Origin: Spirosoma pollinicola
GTDB lineage: Bacteria > Bacteroidota > Bacteroidia > Cytophagales > Spirosomataceae
DNA: 64,000 nucleotides
Assembly (NCBI RefSeq): GCF_002831565.1
Contig: NZ_CP025096.1
Span: 1,302,001 to 1,366,000 of the forward strand
Reading direction: 5' to 3'
Both the position numbers and the translations under genes were made by a program. The notes beneath the pieces were generated by a model. That model saw only the letters and a program-made list of their open reading frames with translations, ran no database searches and was not told the DNA's origin. This document shows positions 55,227 through 64,000 of the stretch, one piece after another (the stretch's first letter is position 1; every line of letters starts with the position of its first letter).

Positions 55227-55417
55227 GTGGTTACCAGAGTTAAGGAATCTGGTACGAAAGTACAACGAGAAGGTGATAAACAAGTAACGGATTGTTCGGC
55301 AATTGGCGGCTGTACACCACGTAAACACTGAGCCTGATATAGAGGTTAGTGTCTGATAATCATTACACTTTTGTGCGATTTCCGCTATTCTTAGCCAATG
55401 CTCACTAACCAAACTAT

Positions 55418-56338
55418 ATGAATAACAAACGTATACTTTCTTTGGGGACGGCCTTCGTTGCTGTTTGTTTGACTATTCCGGATACTCATGCGCAGACGGA
55501 TTCAGATCCTTTGTTTAACAAAAAACAAGTTTTCCGCACGCTCTCTGACCGGTGGGAACTTGACTCCACCACGCAAAAAGGTACATTTTTGGTTACGGCC
55601 TATAAACCATTATACGTGACCGCCGGACGATGGTCGAGCGATCCTAACGGACAACCGGTCAGTGAAAACCCGGCTTATAACTATCCATTCAATATACCTT
55701 TGGGCCGGTATGAAGCACGCTTTCAATTGAGTCTGAAAGTCAAGCTACTTCAGGGCATTTTTGGTAAACATGGCGACTTATGGGCTGGTTATACACAAAA
55801 ATCACACTGGCAAATATATAACACAACCTTCTCACGCCCTTTTCGGGAAACTAACTATGAGCCGGAATTAATCCTGAACTTCGCGACAAACTTCTCGTTT
55901 CTAGGGTTGAAAACCCGCATGTTGGGAATAGCCTTCAACCACCAGTCGAACGGGCGGGCCATACCGCTTTCAAGAAGCTGGAACCGGGTCATTTTGCATG
56001 CCGGTTTTGAGCAGGGTAAATGGGTAATACTCTTCCGACCCTGGCTTCGACTACCGGATGCCGAAGATGAGAACCCGGCCATTACGGATAACATTGGTCG
56101 CGCCGATGCAACAGTCATCTATCGAACGGGGCGCCATCTTTTCTCAGCCGTAGGGAGCCATTCACTAAGGGGCGGTACTAAAAATAGGGGACAGGTGCAG
56201 TTCGACTGGACGTTTCCGGTAACGGGCAACCTGCGTGGTGATCTTCAGATTCTGCACGGCTACGGCGAAACACTAATCGACTACAACCATAAGCAAACAA
56301 CAATTGGAGTAGCGGTGTCATTGGTCGATTGGTTATGA
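55418..56338 (+). CDS. Outer-membrane phospholipase A1
   Basis: 306-residue outer-membrane beta-barrel enzyme that hydrolyses phospholipids. A signal peptide ends AHAQ (residue 26). The catalytic region is intact: AFNHQSNGRAIPLSRSWNR holds the His-Ser pair, and the ending GYGETLIDYNHKQTTIG with VSLVDWL is conserved in OMPLA. Length is typical. It starts divergently from the xylulokinase gene, with about 190 bp between the starts. Confidence 0.93.
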   Translation: MNNKRILSLGTAFVAVCLTIPDTHAQTDSDPLFNKKQVFRTLSDRWELDSTTQKGTFLVTAYKPLYVTAGRWSSDPNGQPVSENPAYNYPFNIPLGRYEARFQLSLKVKLLQGIFGKHGDLWAGYTQKSHWQIYNTTFSRPFRETNYEPELILNFATNFSFLGLKTRMLGIAFNHQSNGRAIPLSRSWNRVILHAGFEQGKWVILFRPWLRLPDAEDENPAITDNIGRADATVIYRTGRHLFSAVGSHSLRGGTKNRGQVQFDWTFPVTGNLRGDLQILHGYGETLIDYNHKQTTIGVAVSLVDWL

Positions 56339-56388
56339 GCATTGGAAACGTGACCAGATACAGATGAAGATCAACGTTTTTTTATAAA

Positions 56389-56489
56389 AAAATGGAACGC
56401 GGATGGCACGGATTATACGGATATCCACGGATTATTTCCGTTCAAATCTGTAGATATCTGTATAATCCGTGCCATCCGCGTTCCATTTT
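56389..56489. repeat. Inverted repeat, GGATGGCACGGATTATAC type
   Basis: Perfect 30-bp arms (56389-56418 and 56460-56489), extended by partial pairs, with inner direct copies of CACGGATTAT. Located between phospholipase and rhamnosidase genes. It looks like a dispersed palindromic element rather than an ordinary terminator. Confidence 0.75.
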
Positions 56490-56615
56490 GTGAGGCTTGA
56501 TGTGTCAACTATGAGCATGCGAATAAACTGATAGTTGACACAATTCTTACCAGCCGGAACCCAGAAAATGCACAGAAAATCTAACTTGCGCTGCTATTTC
56601 AAGCCTTCCTGTTCT

Positions 56616-58994
56616 ATGCGCTCGTTTCAACTCCTGCTCTTATTTTTAGTACTACAAACCACTACTTTCGCCCAGATACCCGCCCCGGACTGGACAAATC
56701 AATATTGGCCTGCCCGCTGGATTCTGCATCCTGTAGCCCCCGCACGCCAATACGGTATCTATCACGTTCGGAAAGCGATTGAACTGGCTCAGAAGCCTGC
56801 TCGGTTTGTCGTGCATGTCTCAGCCGACAATCGTTATCGGTTGTTTGTGAATGGCAAATCGGTGGCGATGGGTCCCGCTCGAAGCGATACCCAAAACTGG
56901 AATTACGAAACCCTCGATCTGGCTCCTTATTTACAGGCGGGCCGCAATGTACTGGCAGCTCAGGTGTGGTACATGGGTGAGGGCGCCCCCTTTGCCCAGA
57001 TGAGCTACCAGCTTGGATTTTTGCTACAGGGCGATGGCGAAACCGAAAAGGTAGCCAATACTGATGCCAGTTGGAAGATTTACCAGAACCCGGCTTATTC
57101 GCCCATTAAAAACGACATTCCAAAACTCAGAACCTACATTGTGGCTGGTGATGGCGACCGGGTCGATGCTGCCAAATACCCCTGGGGCTGGGAGCAACCT
57201 AATTTTGATGATAAAGCCTGGGTTGCCGCCAAACCGCTTGGGTTTGGTACAAAACCACGTGGTTTCGGAACGGACGGAAACTGGCAACTGGTGCCGCGTA
57301 CTATTCCGATGATGGAAGAAGGAGTGGTGCGGCTGGCCACCGTTCGGCGGAGCGAAAAGGGGAAAATGGACAATGCTTTTCTGCAAGGGAAAGCACCAAC
57401 AACGGTTTCAGCCAATACTAAAGCCGTGTTCCTGCTCGATCAGGGCTACCTCACCAATGCCTATCCCGAACTGACCGTGAGTCAGGGGAAAGGGGCCACC
57501 ATAACGCTTGCCTATGCCGAAGCATTGATAGATGCGAAGAACCAGAAGGGCAATAGAAACGAGGTAGAAGGACGGACACTACTTGGTTTCGAAGATCAGT
57601 TTATTGCCGACGGTACGCCCAAACGGACGTTTCGGCCGCTTTGGTTTCGCACGTACCGGTATCTGCAATTGACCATAGAAACCAAAGATGAACCGCTGGT
57701 TCTGGACGATCTGCTGGGCCAGTTTACGGGTTACCCATTCCAGGAAAAAGCGCAGTTTGCCACCAGCGATACTACCCTCAAAGCCATCTGGAACGTGGGC
57801 TGGCGAACGGCCCGCCTGTGTGCGGGCGAAACCTATTATGATTGCCCCTATTACGAGCAATTGCAATACACGGGCGATACGCGCATTCAGTCCATGATTT
57901 CGCTTTACGTGTCGGGTGATGACCGGCTGATGCGCAAGGCCATTATGGATTATGACCATAGCCGGTTCAACGATGGCCTGACGCAAAGCCGTTATCCGTC
58001 CGCTGATTTTCAGGTGATTCCGACCTTTTCGCTTTTCTGGGTTTGCATGATCCACGACTATTGGATGCACCGTCAGGACGACGATTTTATAAAGTCAAGG
58101 TTACCCGGTATTCTTAGCGTACTGAACTGGCACGAACAGCGCATTGCCAAAACGGGTTTGAACGGCCCGCTTGAGTGGTGGAATTTTGTGGACTGGTCGG
58201 CCTGGAAAAACGCGAAAGATGAAACGAGTGGGGGAGTTCCGGCGGGTGCGCGAAAAGGCGGTTCGAGCATTCTGTCGCTTCAACAAGCCTACACCTATTT
58301 CCGGGCGGGGGATTTGCTGGCGCACTACGGCCAGAATGAACAAGCCGAACACTATCGGGACTTGGGCCGGAAGTTGAATAAAGCGGTGTTTGCCCAATGT
58401 TACGACGCCGGGCGCGGTCTTTTCGCCGACACGCCGGACAAGACATCGTTCAGCCAGCACGCCAATATTCTGGCTGTGTTGACCGATGCCGTGCCTGCGG
58501 CTCAGCAAGCGGCCCTTTTGCAGAAAACAATGGCCGATACGTCACTGACTCAGGCTACTTTTTACTTCAAATATTACCTGTTCGAAGCCCTCAAAAAAAC
58601 GGGCCTTGGCGATCAATTCATAGCCCAGCTAAAGCCCTGGCGCGATATGCTGGCAATGGGCCTAACCACTTTCGCCGAAAACCCCGAACCGACGCGTTCC
58701 GATTGCCACGTTTGGAGTGCTTCGCCTTTGTATGAGTTTTTGTCTACCACCTGCGGTATTCGTTCGGCTGAGCCGGGTTTTAAATCAGTTCGTATCGAAC
58801 CATTTATGGGTGATTTGACAACGGTAGACGGGAAAATGCCTCACCCACTCGGTGAAATCGCCGTGCAGTTTCAGAAAACCCCAACGGGCGGTTTAACCGG
58901 AACCGTTACACTCCCGGCTAATCTGACAGGAACGCTACGCTGGAAAGGAAAATCGCTGCCACTGAAAGCCGGGAAACAGGATGTGAGTTTATAG
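56616..58994 (+). CDS. GH78-family alpha-L-rhamnosidase-like protein
   Basis: Exported glycoside hydrolase, 792 residues from the ATG at 56616, which puts a clean signal peptide ending FAQ at the front. N-terminal beta domains (GIYHVRKAIELAQKPARF, VSADNRYRLFVNGKSVAMGPARSD) precede the (alpha/alpha)6 barrel with YYDCPYYEQLQYTGDTRIQ, which carries the GH78-type acidic residue. A C-terminal beta domain ends the protein (SLYEF-like SPLYEF, FKSVRIEPF). It likely cuts terminal rhamnose-type sugars. Confidence 0.88.
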   Translation: MRSFQLLLLFLVLQTTTFAQIPAPDWTNQYWPARWILHPVAPARQYGIYHVRKAIELAQKPARFVVHVSADNRYRLFVNGKSVAMGPARSDTQNWNYETLDLAPYLQAGRNVLAAQVWYMGEGAPFAQMSYQLGFLLQGDGETEKVANTDASWKIYQNPAYSPIKNDIPKLRTYIVAGDGDRVDAAKYPWGWEQPNFDDKAWVAAKPLGFGTKPRGFGTDGNWQLVPRTIPMMEEGVVRLATVRRSEKGKMDNAFLQGKAPTTVSANTKAVFLLDQGYLTNAYPELTVSQGKGATITLAYAEALIDAKNQKGNRNEVEGRTLLGFEDQFIADGTPKRTFRPLWFRTYRYLQLTIETKDEPLVLDDLLGQFTGYPFQEKAQFATSDTTLKAIWNVGWRTARLCAGETYYDCPYYEQLQYTGDTRIQSMISLYVSGDDRLMRKAIMDYDHSRFNDGLTQSRYPSADFQVIPTFSLFWVCMIHDYWMHRQDDDFIKSRLPGILSVLNWHEQRIAKTGLNGPLEWWNFVDWSAWKNAKDETSGGVPAGARKGGSSILSLQQAYTYFRAGDLLAHYGQNEQAEHYRDLGRKLNKAVFAQCYDAGRGLFADTPDKTSFSQHANILAVLTDAVPAAQQAALLQKTMADTSLTQATFYFKYYLFEALKKTGLGDQFIAQLKPWRDMLAMGLTTFAENPEPTRSDCHVWSASPLYEFLSTTCGIRSAEPGFKSVRIEPFMGDLTTVDGKMPHPLGEIAVQFQKTPTGGLTGTVTLPANLTGTLRWKGKSLPLKAGKQDVSL

Positions 58995-59015
58995 GGTTGT
59001 GAATTGGCGGCTCGT

Positions 59016-59744
59016 TTACAACTGCTTAGCCCCTACAACCTGCCCGTTGTCTGTGCGTTGCACATATACCAGCACAGCCGTTTGATTGGTAGTGAGGCCA
59101 GTAGGTAAGGGGAGGGTAACGCTGCCCGACTTTTCAGCGTTGTCGATGGTTTTGAATTGACGAACAACATTGGTGTTCACCAGCGTTCGTCCTCCGTTTT
59201 CGCCATTTTTTACGTCGGTGCGGGCTTCCTTCTGGACTAACGCAACATTGACCCGATAGGGACCCGCCGTCGACAACTCGTAATTAACCGTTACTTGCTT
59301 GTCATTGCGGGTAACGCTGCCATCGACGCCCACAAAGGCTGCTGTAGGCTGGTTCTGAATCGTTTGGATAGCCTGTTCAATTTTGGCTTTCTGGCCGCCA
59401 ATTACATCCTGACGCCCGTTAATAACCAGTTGGGGCGTATAGGTCTGGCTGCTCAACGCGCGGTCGTATTGCCGTTGGCGATCGGTAAAAAGTTTACTGC
59501 TGAACGGGTCCTGCCAGCCCAGCCGATTCCAGTAGTCAACGTGGAAAGACAGGCCATAAACCAGTTTTCCGGAGCGGGCGGCTTGCTGGGTTATATCCTG
59601 CAAGGCTTTGTCGGCGGGCGGGCAGCTGGAGCAGCCCTGCGACGTGAATAATTCCAGCACCACAACAGGCTGAGGAGCCGGTTTCGCTGGTTTTTTTGGA
59701 GATAGCATCCCGAAGAATGCCATGAGAATGAGTAAGTAGTTCAT
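59016..59744 (-). CDS. DUF1223 thioredoxin-fold secreted protein
   Basis: 242 residues, exported by a short signal. The DUF1223 core is VVLELFTSQGCSSCPPADKALQDI with a CSSC pair near residue 38, then LSFHVDYWNRLGWQDPFSS and YTPQLVINGRQDVIGG. The fold is thioredoxin-like; the role is unknown. Downstream end is 21 bp from the rhamnosidase stop, convergent. Confidence 0.9.
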   Translation of the reverse strand: MNYLLILMAFFGMLSPKKPAKPAPQPVVVLELFTSQGCSSCPPADKALQDITQQAARSGKLVYGLSFHVDYWNRLGWQDPFSSKLFTDRQRQYDRALSSQTYTPQLVINGRQDVIGGQKAKIEQAIQTIQNQPTAAFVGVDGSVTRNDKQVTVNYELSTAGPYRVNVALVQKEARTDVKNGENGGRTLVNTNVVRQFKTIDNAEKSGSVTLPLPTGLTTNQTAVLVYVQRTDNGQVVGAKQL

Positions 59745-59764
59745 ACCGATTTTTTGTCTAAATC

Positions 59765-59798
59765 AAACCTATAAGGTTTCTAAAAACCTTATAGGTTT
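59765..59798. terminator. AACCTATAAGGTTT hairpin, copy 2
   Basis: 15-bp arms AAACCTATAAGGTTT (59765-59779) and its complement (59784-59798), same core as the hairpin at 12226-12259, located between the DUF1223 and SUOX-fold genes, just after the latter's stop. Confidence 0.7.
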
Positions 59799-59803
59799 AC
59801 TGC

Positions 59804-60604
59804 TTACAACCCTACATAATAATCATAACCCCGCTCGGTCCAGAAGTCGCGGGGGCGGGTGTCGGAAAAGAAAATCCGGCCAATACGCTTAAGGTTTTTT
59901 ACTCCGTATTTAACCGGAATAATCAGCCGGAGAGGTGCCCCGTGTGGTGCCGTAATAGGCTCTCCATTCAGTTCATAGGCCAGTAAGGTTTGGGGATGCA
60001 TGGCACTTTCTATGTCAATGCCTACATAGTAGCCTTTGTCGGGCGTTTCCATACCGACGTGTTTGAACAGATCGTCGGTCGCATCGGGATTGGGGGCGTT
60101 GCCGCTTTTGGTACCGAGTTTGTATTTTTCCAGAAAATCGGACAGTCGTGCGCCACTCCAGTGCTGCACCTGGCTCCAGCCCTCAATGCACTTGAACTCA
60201 TACACCATATCGTATTTGGGCAGGGCCTTAACGTCGTCGATAGTTAGCATCAGCGGTTCGGCACCCGGCCGGTCGATCTGCAGTTTCCAGTCTTCGGGAA
60301 TTGGTGTTTTGATGCCATCGTAGCCATTGACGCGGGCTTTTTGAGCCGCATCCTGTACCGAAAACGTGGGTACCATATGTGTGTTACTGAAATAGGTGCG
60401 GGCCACCTCTTCATTGACATCAAGCACCCGTCGCAACGGTTTCTTCACACCCAGTAGTTTCGGGCTGTGCGTAATCCATTCGTAAACGCCAACGGGCACC
60501 GCAGCAGCCAAGGCAAACCAGCCAAATGATTGTATCATTCGTCGGCGGGCCACCGATTCGGGAATGTCGCTTTCGGGAAGTTTCGGTTCGGTAGGCTGGC
60601 TCAT
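59804..60604 (-). CDS. Molybdopterin-dependent oxidoreductase (SUOX/YedY-like)
   Basis: 266-residue membrane-anchored molybdoenzyme. The N-terminus has ARRRMIQSFGWFALAAAVPVGV, a twin-arginine-like start with one hydrophobic helix. The SUOX-fold core shows DVKALPKYDMVYEFKCIEGWSQVQHWSGARLSDFLEKY, where the Cys of KCIEGW should bind molybdenum, and GAPLRLIIPVKYGVKNLKRIGRI. It overlaps the cytochrome b gene upstream by 4 nt, like the MsrPQ/YedYZ pair. Substrate unknown. Confidence 0.88.
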   Translation of the reverse strand: MSQPTEPKLPESDIPESVARRRMIQSFGWFALAAAVPVGVYEWITHSPKLLGVKKPLRRVLDVNEEVARTYFSNTHMVPTFSVQDAAQKARVNGYDGIKTPIPEDWKLQIDRPGAEPLMLTIDDVKALPKYDMVYEFKCIEGWSQVQHWSGARLSDFLEKYKLGTKSGNAPNPDATDDLFKHVGMETPDKGYYVGIDIESAMHPQTLLAYELNGEPITAPHGAPLRLIIPVKYGVKNLKRIGRIFFSDTRPRDFWTERGYDYYVGL

Positions 60605-61344
60605 GATAAGGCTGGGGTAGGGGTTGGTAGAATCGGTTCGGTAGGTAGCTCACTGATAGGGTCGGGTAGTACCGATGGCCGTTCAGGATCGGTTGGTTTA
60701 ACGACCTCAAAACCCGTTACCATCGACTGGAAGTTGTGCCAGCCCGCGCGAATCACCTGCCATACATGGATGAAGAAAAACAGGACGTAGCCAACCGTCA
60801 GAACGAAGTGTTCCAGTCGGGCCGCTTTGTATCCGCCCAGCAAACTTGTCAGCCACGAAAACTGTGTTGGTTTATAAATGGCAAAGCCCGTCAGCACGGA
60901 GCCAACGCCCATGAGCATAATGGAGAAATACGCGATTTTCTGCGCACCATTGTATTTGATAAAGGGCGGTTGCGTTTTGCGAAGACCGAAGTCATAGAGT
61001 GTCACCTGAATAGCCTCGCGAAACGAATGTCGATTGGGTACCAGGTGTCGCCACTCGCCCGACACGAAGGTATAGATAACATAAGCCAGCCCGTTGAGCA
61101 TGAACAGCCACATGAATACCCAGTGCCAGGCCATGCCCTCGGCTAACCGACGTTGGGCACCCAAAAACGTATAGAATCCATCCGGGAAAAACGAAACCAG
61201 CGTGTAGCTTCCGATGGTAATTTTATAGGGATCGTAGGCCCAATAGATCAACAACCCGCTCCAGATCATGACGAACAGAACCGGGAAGTTGATCCAGTGA
61301 AACCACCGGATGGCCAGTGGGTGTTTGTGAACAATTCGTTTCAT
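60601..61344 (-). CDS. Cytochrome b/b6-type membrane partner
   Basis: 247 residues with four membrane helices at about 15-32, 70-88, 130-152 and 175-195. Histidines likely to bind heme are in RWFHWINFPVLFVMIWSG, MAWHWVFMWLF, and the last helix, EHFVLTVGYVLFFFIHVWQV. It fits the cytochrome b561/Ni-hydrogenase-b type and should pass electrons to the SUOX-fold enzyme, whose gene starts inside its end. A proline-rich tail follows. Confidence 0.85.
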   Translation of the reverse strand: MKRIVHKHPLAIRWFHWINFPVLFVMIWSGLLIYWAYDPYKITIGSYTLVSFFPDGFYTFLGAQRRLAEGMAWHWVFMWLFMLNGLAYVIYTFVSGEWRHLVPNRHSFREAIQVTLYDFGLRKTQPPFIKYNGAQKIAYFSIMLMGVGSVLTGFAIYKPTQFSWLTSLLGGYKAARLEHFVLTVGYVLFFFIHVWQVIRAGWHNFQSMVTGFEVVKPTDPERPSVLPDPISELPTEPILPTPTPALS

Positions 61345-61538
61345 GGGTGAAAGATGGGGTAGTTAATTGACAGATAGCCTCAAACTTACTGTATAACGAA
61401 TTAACGAAGAATTCGTGGGTTTCGATTGCCAAAGTTCAACCCAGTACGTAAAAAATACTAATTAACTTGCCATCACCTTTCTCAACAACGATGCCACCCT
61501 AGGGCAGACGTTCGGCTGCCGCTTACCCTGCCCTGCTA

Positions 61539-63749
61539 TCAGGCATTTACGTTGATTTTGCCAATGAGCTTGTCTAACGTAATTGGGTAATCGCGAACCC
61601 TGACCCCGGTTGCATTATAGACGGCGTTGGCGACCGCTGCCGCTACGCCGACCAGACCCAGTTCGCCAACTCCTTTGGCTTTCATGGGCGACATGGTTGG
61701 GTCGAGGTCTTCGAGCAGGATGACTTCCTGATGGGGGATGTCGGCATGAACCGGCACTTCATAGCCTGCGAGATCGTGGTTCACAAAAAAGCCAACCTGT
61801 TTGTCTACTACCAGTTCCTCCATCAGGGCGGCTCCCACGCCCATCGTCATAGCCCCGATCACCTGACTGCGGGCGGCTTTGGGATTCAGAATACGACCGG
61901 CATGACAAACGGCCAGCATACGTCGTACCCGAATCTCACCGGTAAACTTATTTACGCCCACTTCCACGAAATGAGCGCCGAAGGTATCTTGGGCGTACTC
62001 CTGCGAAAGGGTACCGTAGGTCATGGCATCTTCCACCACCAGTTCGGCCGATTTGGCGGCTTCACCAAGCGGATAAATCCGATTGCCTGAGCGAACCTGC
62101 CCGTTCGTAAATTCGGCGTCTTCGCTCGGTAGACTAAGCGACTTCGCTACGGCTTCGCGGAGTTTCGTGCAAGCGGCATAAACGCCCGACGTAGCAGAGG
62201 CCGCGCCCCATTGCCCGCCGGAACCCGGTGATTCCGGGAATGTTGAATCGCCCAGTTTGACTACGACTTTATCCAAGGTAACGCCCATCATTTCAGCGGC
62301 CGTTTGCCCGATGATGGTATAGCTGCCGGTGCCAATATCGGTCATGTCGGTCTCGACCGTAACCACGCCATCCCGATTCAGCCGTACCCGCGCGGCCGAC
62401 TTCATGATGGGTGCCCCCCGAATGGCCGACGCCACGCCCATGCCGATTAACCATTGCCCATCCCGCAGGGTGCTGGGTTTGGCTTGCCGCCGATTCCAGC
62501 CAAAACGCTCAGCCCCGGTTTGCAGGCACTCGACCAGTTTTCGGGTGGAAAATTTACGTCCTGGCTTTTCCGGGTCTACCTGCGTATCATTTTTAATTCG
62601 CAAGGTAACCGGGTCCATGTTCAGCTTCTCGGCCAGTTCATCCATGGCAATTTCCAACGTCATCATACCCGTCGCTTCCCCCGGTGCACGCATGGCGTTG
62701 CCTTCGGCCAGATCGAGAACGGCCAGCCGCAGCTCGGTGAACCTATTGGCCCCTGCGTACAGCAGCTTGGTCGACGCGGTGGCCGATTCGGTTCGTCCGC
62801 CCGGAATATTGCCCGACCAGCTTTCGTGGCCAATGGCGGTGATGGTGCCGTCGGGTGTTGCGCCGATTCGGATGCGCTGGATGGTGGCCGGTCGGTGGGT
62901 TGTGTTGTTGAAGATCAGCGGTCTGGGTAAAGCCACCTTCACCGGACGACCAGCCGCCTTAGCCGCCAGCGAAGCCATTACGATATCCGACAGGGCCGTA
63001 CCTTTTCCGCCGAAGCCCCCACCAATGAAGGCCGAAATCAGCCGGATGTTCTCTTTCGGAATACCCAGAATAGCGCCTAGATCCCGCGCGCCCCAGTTGA
63101 GTTGTTGCACGGAACACCAGCACGTTAGATTATCACCGTCCCACCGGGCGATGGTGGCGTGCGGCTCCATCATGGCGTGCGACTGGTCGGGGGTGGTATA
63201 GGTTTGGTCCAGGGTGACGGGTGCCGACGCAAACGCCCCGGCAAAATCACCGACGCTGGTCTGCGGTGCCCCCCCGAACGGCCCTTGTTTCGGTACGGGA
63301 GCCGAATCTTTGGCGGCTGCCAGATCAAACGCTCCTTTGGTCTTCGTGTAGCTTATTTTCAGTAGCGAAGCCGCAGCCCGTGCCTGCTCGAAGGTCTCGG
63401 CAACCACCACTGCAATAGCCTGGTGGTAATGGTCGATCTCCGGCCCTGCCAGTAGCCGGTCGGCGTAGAATTTCCCCGGTTGGGTTGGTCCGGCATTGGC
63501 GGCTGTCACGATGGCGAGAACACCGGGTGCGGCCTTTGCTTTTGCCTGGTCGATGGACTTGATGCGTCCTTTAGCAATACCGGCGCCGACAACGTACCCG
63601 TACGCGTGATTCGATACGGCCTCATTATATTCGTAGGCATACTTGGCCGTTCCCGTTGTTTTCAACGGTCCCTCGATGCGGTCGGTTGGTTTGCCAATCA
63701 CCTTCAACTGGTCGATTGGATTGATTCCTGCGGGCGTTTCAAATTTCAT
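61539..63749 (-). CDS. Xanthine dehydrogenase family, molybdenum-binding subunit (PaoC-like)
   Basis: 736-residue large subunit of a three-part molybdenum hydroxylase. LKTTGTAKYAYEY opens the domain, FIGGGFGGKGT binds cofactor, MRAPGEATGMMTLE is the conserved PGE region, and the catalytic Glu is in AKGVGELGLVGVAAAVANAVYNATG near the end. Length matches E. coli PaoC (about 732), an aldehyde oxidoreductase subunit, so an aldehyde substrate is more likely than xanthine. It directly follows the FAD subunit (1 bp gap). Confidence 0.93.
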   Translation of the reverse strand: MKFETPAGINPIDQLKVIGKPTDRIEGPLKTTGTAKYAYEYNEAVSNHAYGYVVGAGIAKGRIKSIDQAKAKAAPGVLAIVTAANAGPTQPGKFYADRLLAGPEIDHYHQAIAVVVAETFEQARAAASLLKISYTKTKGAFDLAAAKDSAPVPKQGPFGGAPQTSVGDFAGAFASAPVTLDQTYTTPDQSHAMMEPHATIARWDGDNLTCWCSVQQLNWGARDLGAILGIPKENIRLISAFIGGGFGGKGTALSDIVMASLAAKAAGRPVKVALPRPLIFNNTTHRPATIQRIRIGATPDGTITAIGHESWSGNIPGGRTESATASTKLLYAGANRFTELRLAVLDLAEGNAMRAPGEATGMMTLEIAMDELAEKLNMDPVTLRIKNDTQVDPEKPGRKFSTRKLVECLQTGAERFGWNRRQAKPSTLRDGQWLIGMGVASAIRGAPIMKSAARVRLNRDGVVTVETDMTDIGTGSYTIIGQTAAEMMGVTLDKVVVKLGDSTFPESPGSGGQWGAASATSGVYAACTKLREAVAKSLSLPSEDAEFTNGQVRSGNRIYPLGEAAKSAELVVEDAMTYGTLSQEYAQDTFGAHFVEVGVNKFTGEIRVRRMLAVCHAGRILNPKAARSQVIGAMTMGVGAALMEELVVDKQVGFFVNHDLAGYEVPVHADIPHQEVILLEDLDPTMSPMKAKGVGELGLVGVAAAVANAVYNATGVRVRDYPITLDKLIGKINVNA

Positions 63750-63750
63750 G

Positions 63751-64000
63751 TTAGTGTCCCCCTTCGTTTAAAACGGCCTCCAGTGTGGCTTCAACCAGTG
63801 CCAGTTTGAATTCATTTTCGTTCGTTGGCCGGGCGCCTTTCAGCAGTTGAGCGGTAAACGCCTTCGCGCCCGAAGGCAGTAGTTTCTCGGCGGCTTCTAC
63901 GCGCCAGGGCCGGGGCGCTATACCCCCAATCGCCACGCGCCCGCTGCCATCTTTCTGTAAAATCGCACCTACCGAAACCAGCGCAAAGGCGTAAGAGCTG
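63751..64000 (-). CDS. FAD-binding subunit of the molybdenum hydroxylase (PaoB-like), C-terminal part
   Basis: The minus-strand frame runs off the right edge of the window and reads [20 protein letters not shown], then [20 protein letters not shown], matching the C-terminal domain of PaoB/CoxM-type FAD subunits. It belongs with the PaoC-like gene. The iron-sulfur subunit (PaoA-like) is expected beyond the edge. Confidence 0.9.
   Translation of the reverse strand, partial: SSYAFALVSVGAILQKDGSGRVAIGGIAPRPWRVEAAEKLLPSGAKAFTAQLLKGARPTNENEFKLALVEATLEAVLNEGGH

Noticed and set aside
62329..63201. 290-residue plus-strand open frame
   Set aside because: Antisense shadow of the PaoC-like gene; low-complexity Ser/Ala/Arg composition and no motif.

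Overview
The window looks like a chromosomal segment of a gliding-type Bacteroidota bacterium, most likely Cytophagales and close to Spirosoma or its relatives. The evidence is a type IX secretion plug protein, a DUF3276/PUR-like protein, DUF4369-type thioredoxins, an AraC-type hybrid sensor kinase, a SprB-like secreted protein, and several promoters of the Bacteroidota form (TTG, about 20 nt, TAnnTTTG). Shine-Dalgarno signals are weak. The genus is inferred; no marker gene proves it. Coding density is high, and most intergenic spaces hold long inverted repeats, many of which recur within the window.

Region 1 (1-13,300) is housekeeping: tRNA-Thr(CGU), an ABC-F ATPase, a PA0069-type radical SAM protein whose start codon lies inside a perfect 53-bp palindrome, a bestrophin channel, the T9SS plug, YchF, DUF3276, RlpA, DUF58, a TlpA-like thioredoxin, YdcF and phosphofructokinase. 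Region 2 (13,485-28,650, all minus strand) is a surface-glycan locus. It has the complete pseudaminic acid pathway (pseB, C, F, G, H-like, I), a Wzx-type flippase, two FkbM methyltransferases, GT4 and GT2 glycosyltransferases, a sulfatase, and a DUF115/GT42-like protein that is a candidate pseudaminyltransferase. A three-gene cassette that looks like a toxin-antitoxin-SecB chaperone (TAC) module sits between pseB and pseC and overlaps the start of pseC.

Region 3 (28,651-42,650) holds a GAF histidine kinase, an epimerase, an AT-rich patch of small lipoproteins and a DinB-like protein, a lipoprotein fusing a Reg_prop propeller to a YceI domain, a large hybrid sensor kinase, an NTF2-like protein, a FemAB/GNAT protein and a SprB-like secreted protein. 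Region 4 (42,656-52,604) holds an exopolyphosphatase, the SGNH / carbamoyltransferase / DUF5989 / SxtJ cassette, and a SAM-I riboswitch controlling metH, followed by a fasciclin protein.

Region 5 (52,605-64,000) holds a DUF433/DUF5615 toxin-antitoxin pair with a frameshifted toxin, inserted between a xylulokinase-like gene and a 92-bp second copy of that gene's 3' end. It continues with phospholipase A1, a GH78 rhamnosidase, a DUF1223 protein, a SUOX-fold molybdoenzyme with its cytochrome b partner, and a PaoC/PaoB-like molybdenum hydroxylase cut by the window edge. The most notable items are the TAC-like module inside the pse operon, the candidate pseudaminyltransferase, the xylB-end duplication around a broken toxin-antitoxin pair, the Reg_prop-YceI fusion, and families of dispersed palindromes that have added codons to neighbouring genes.
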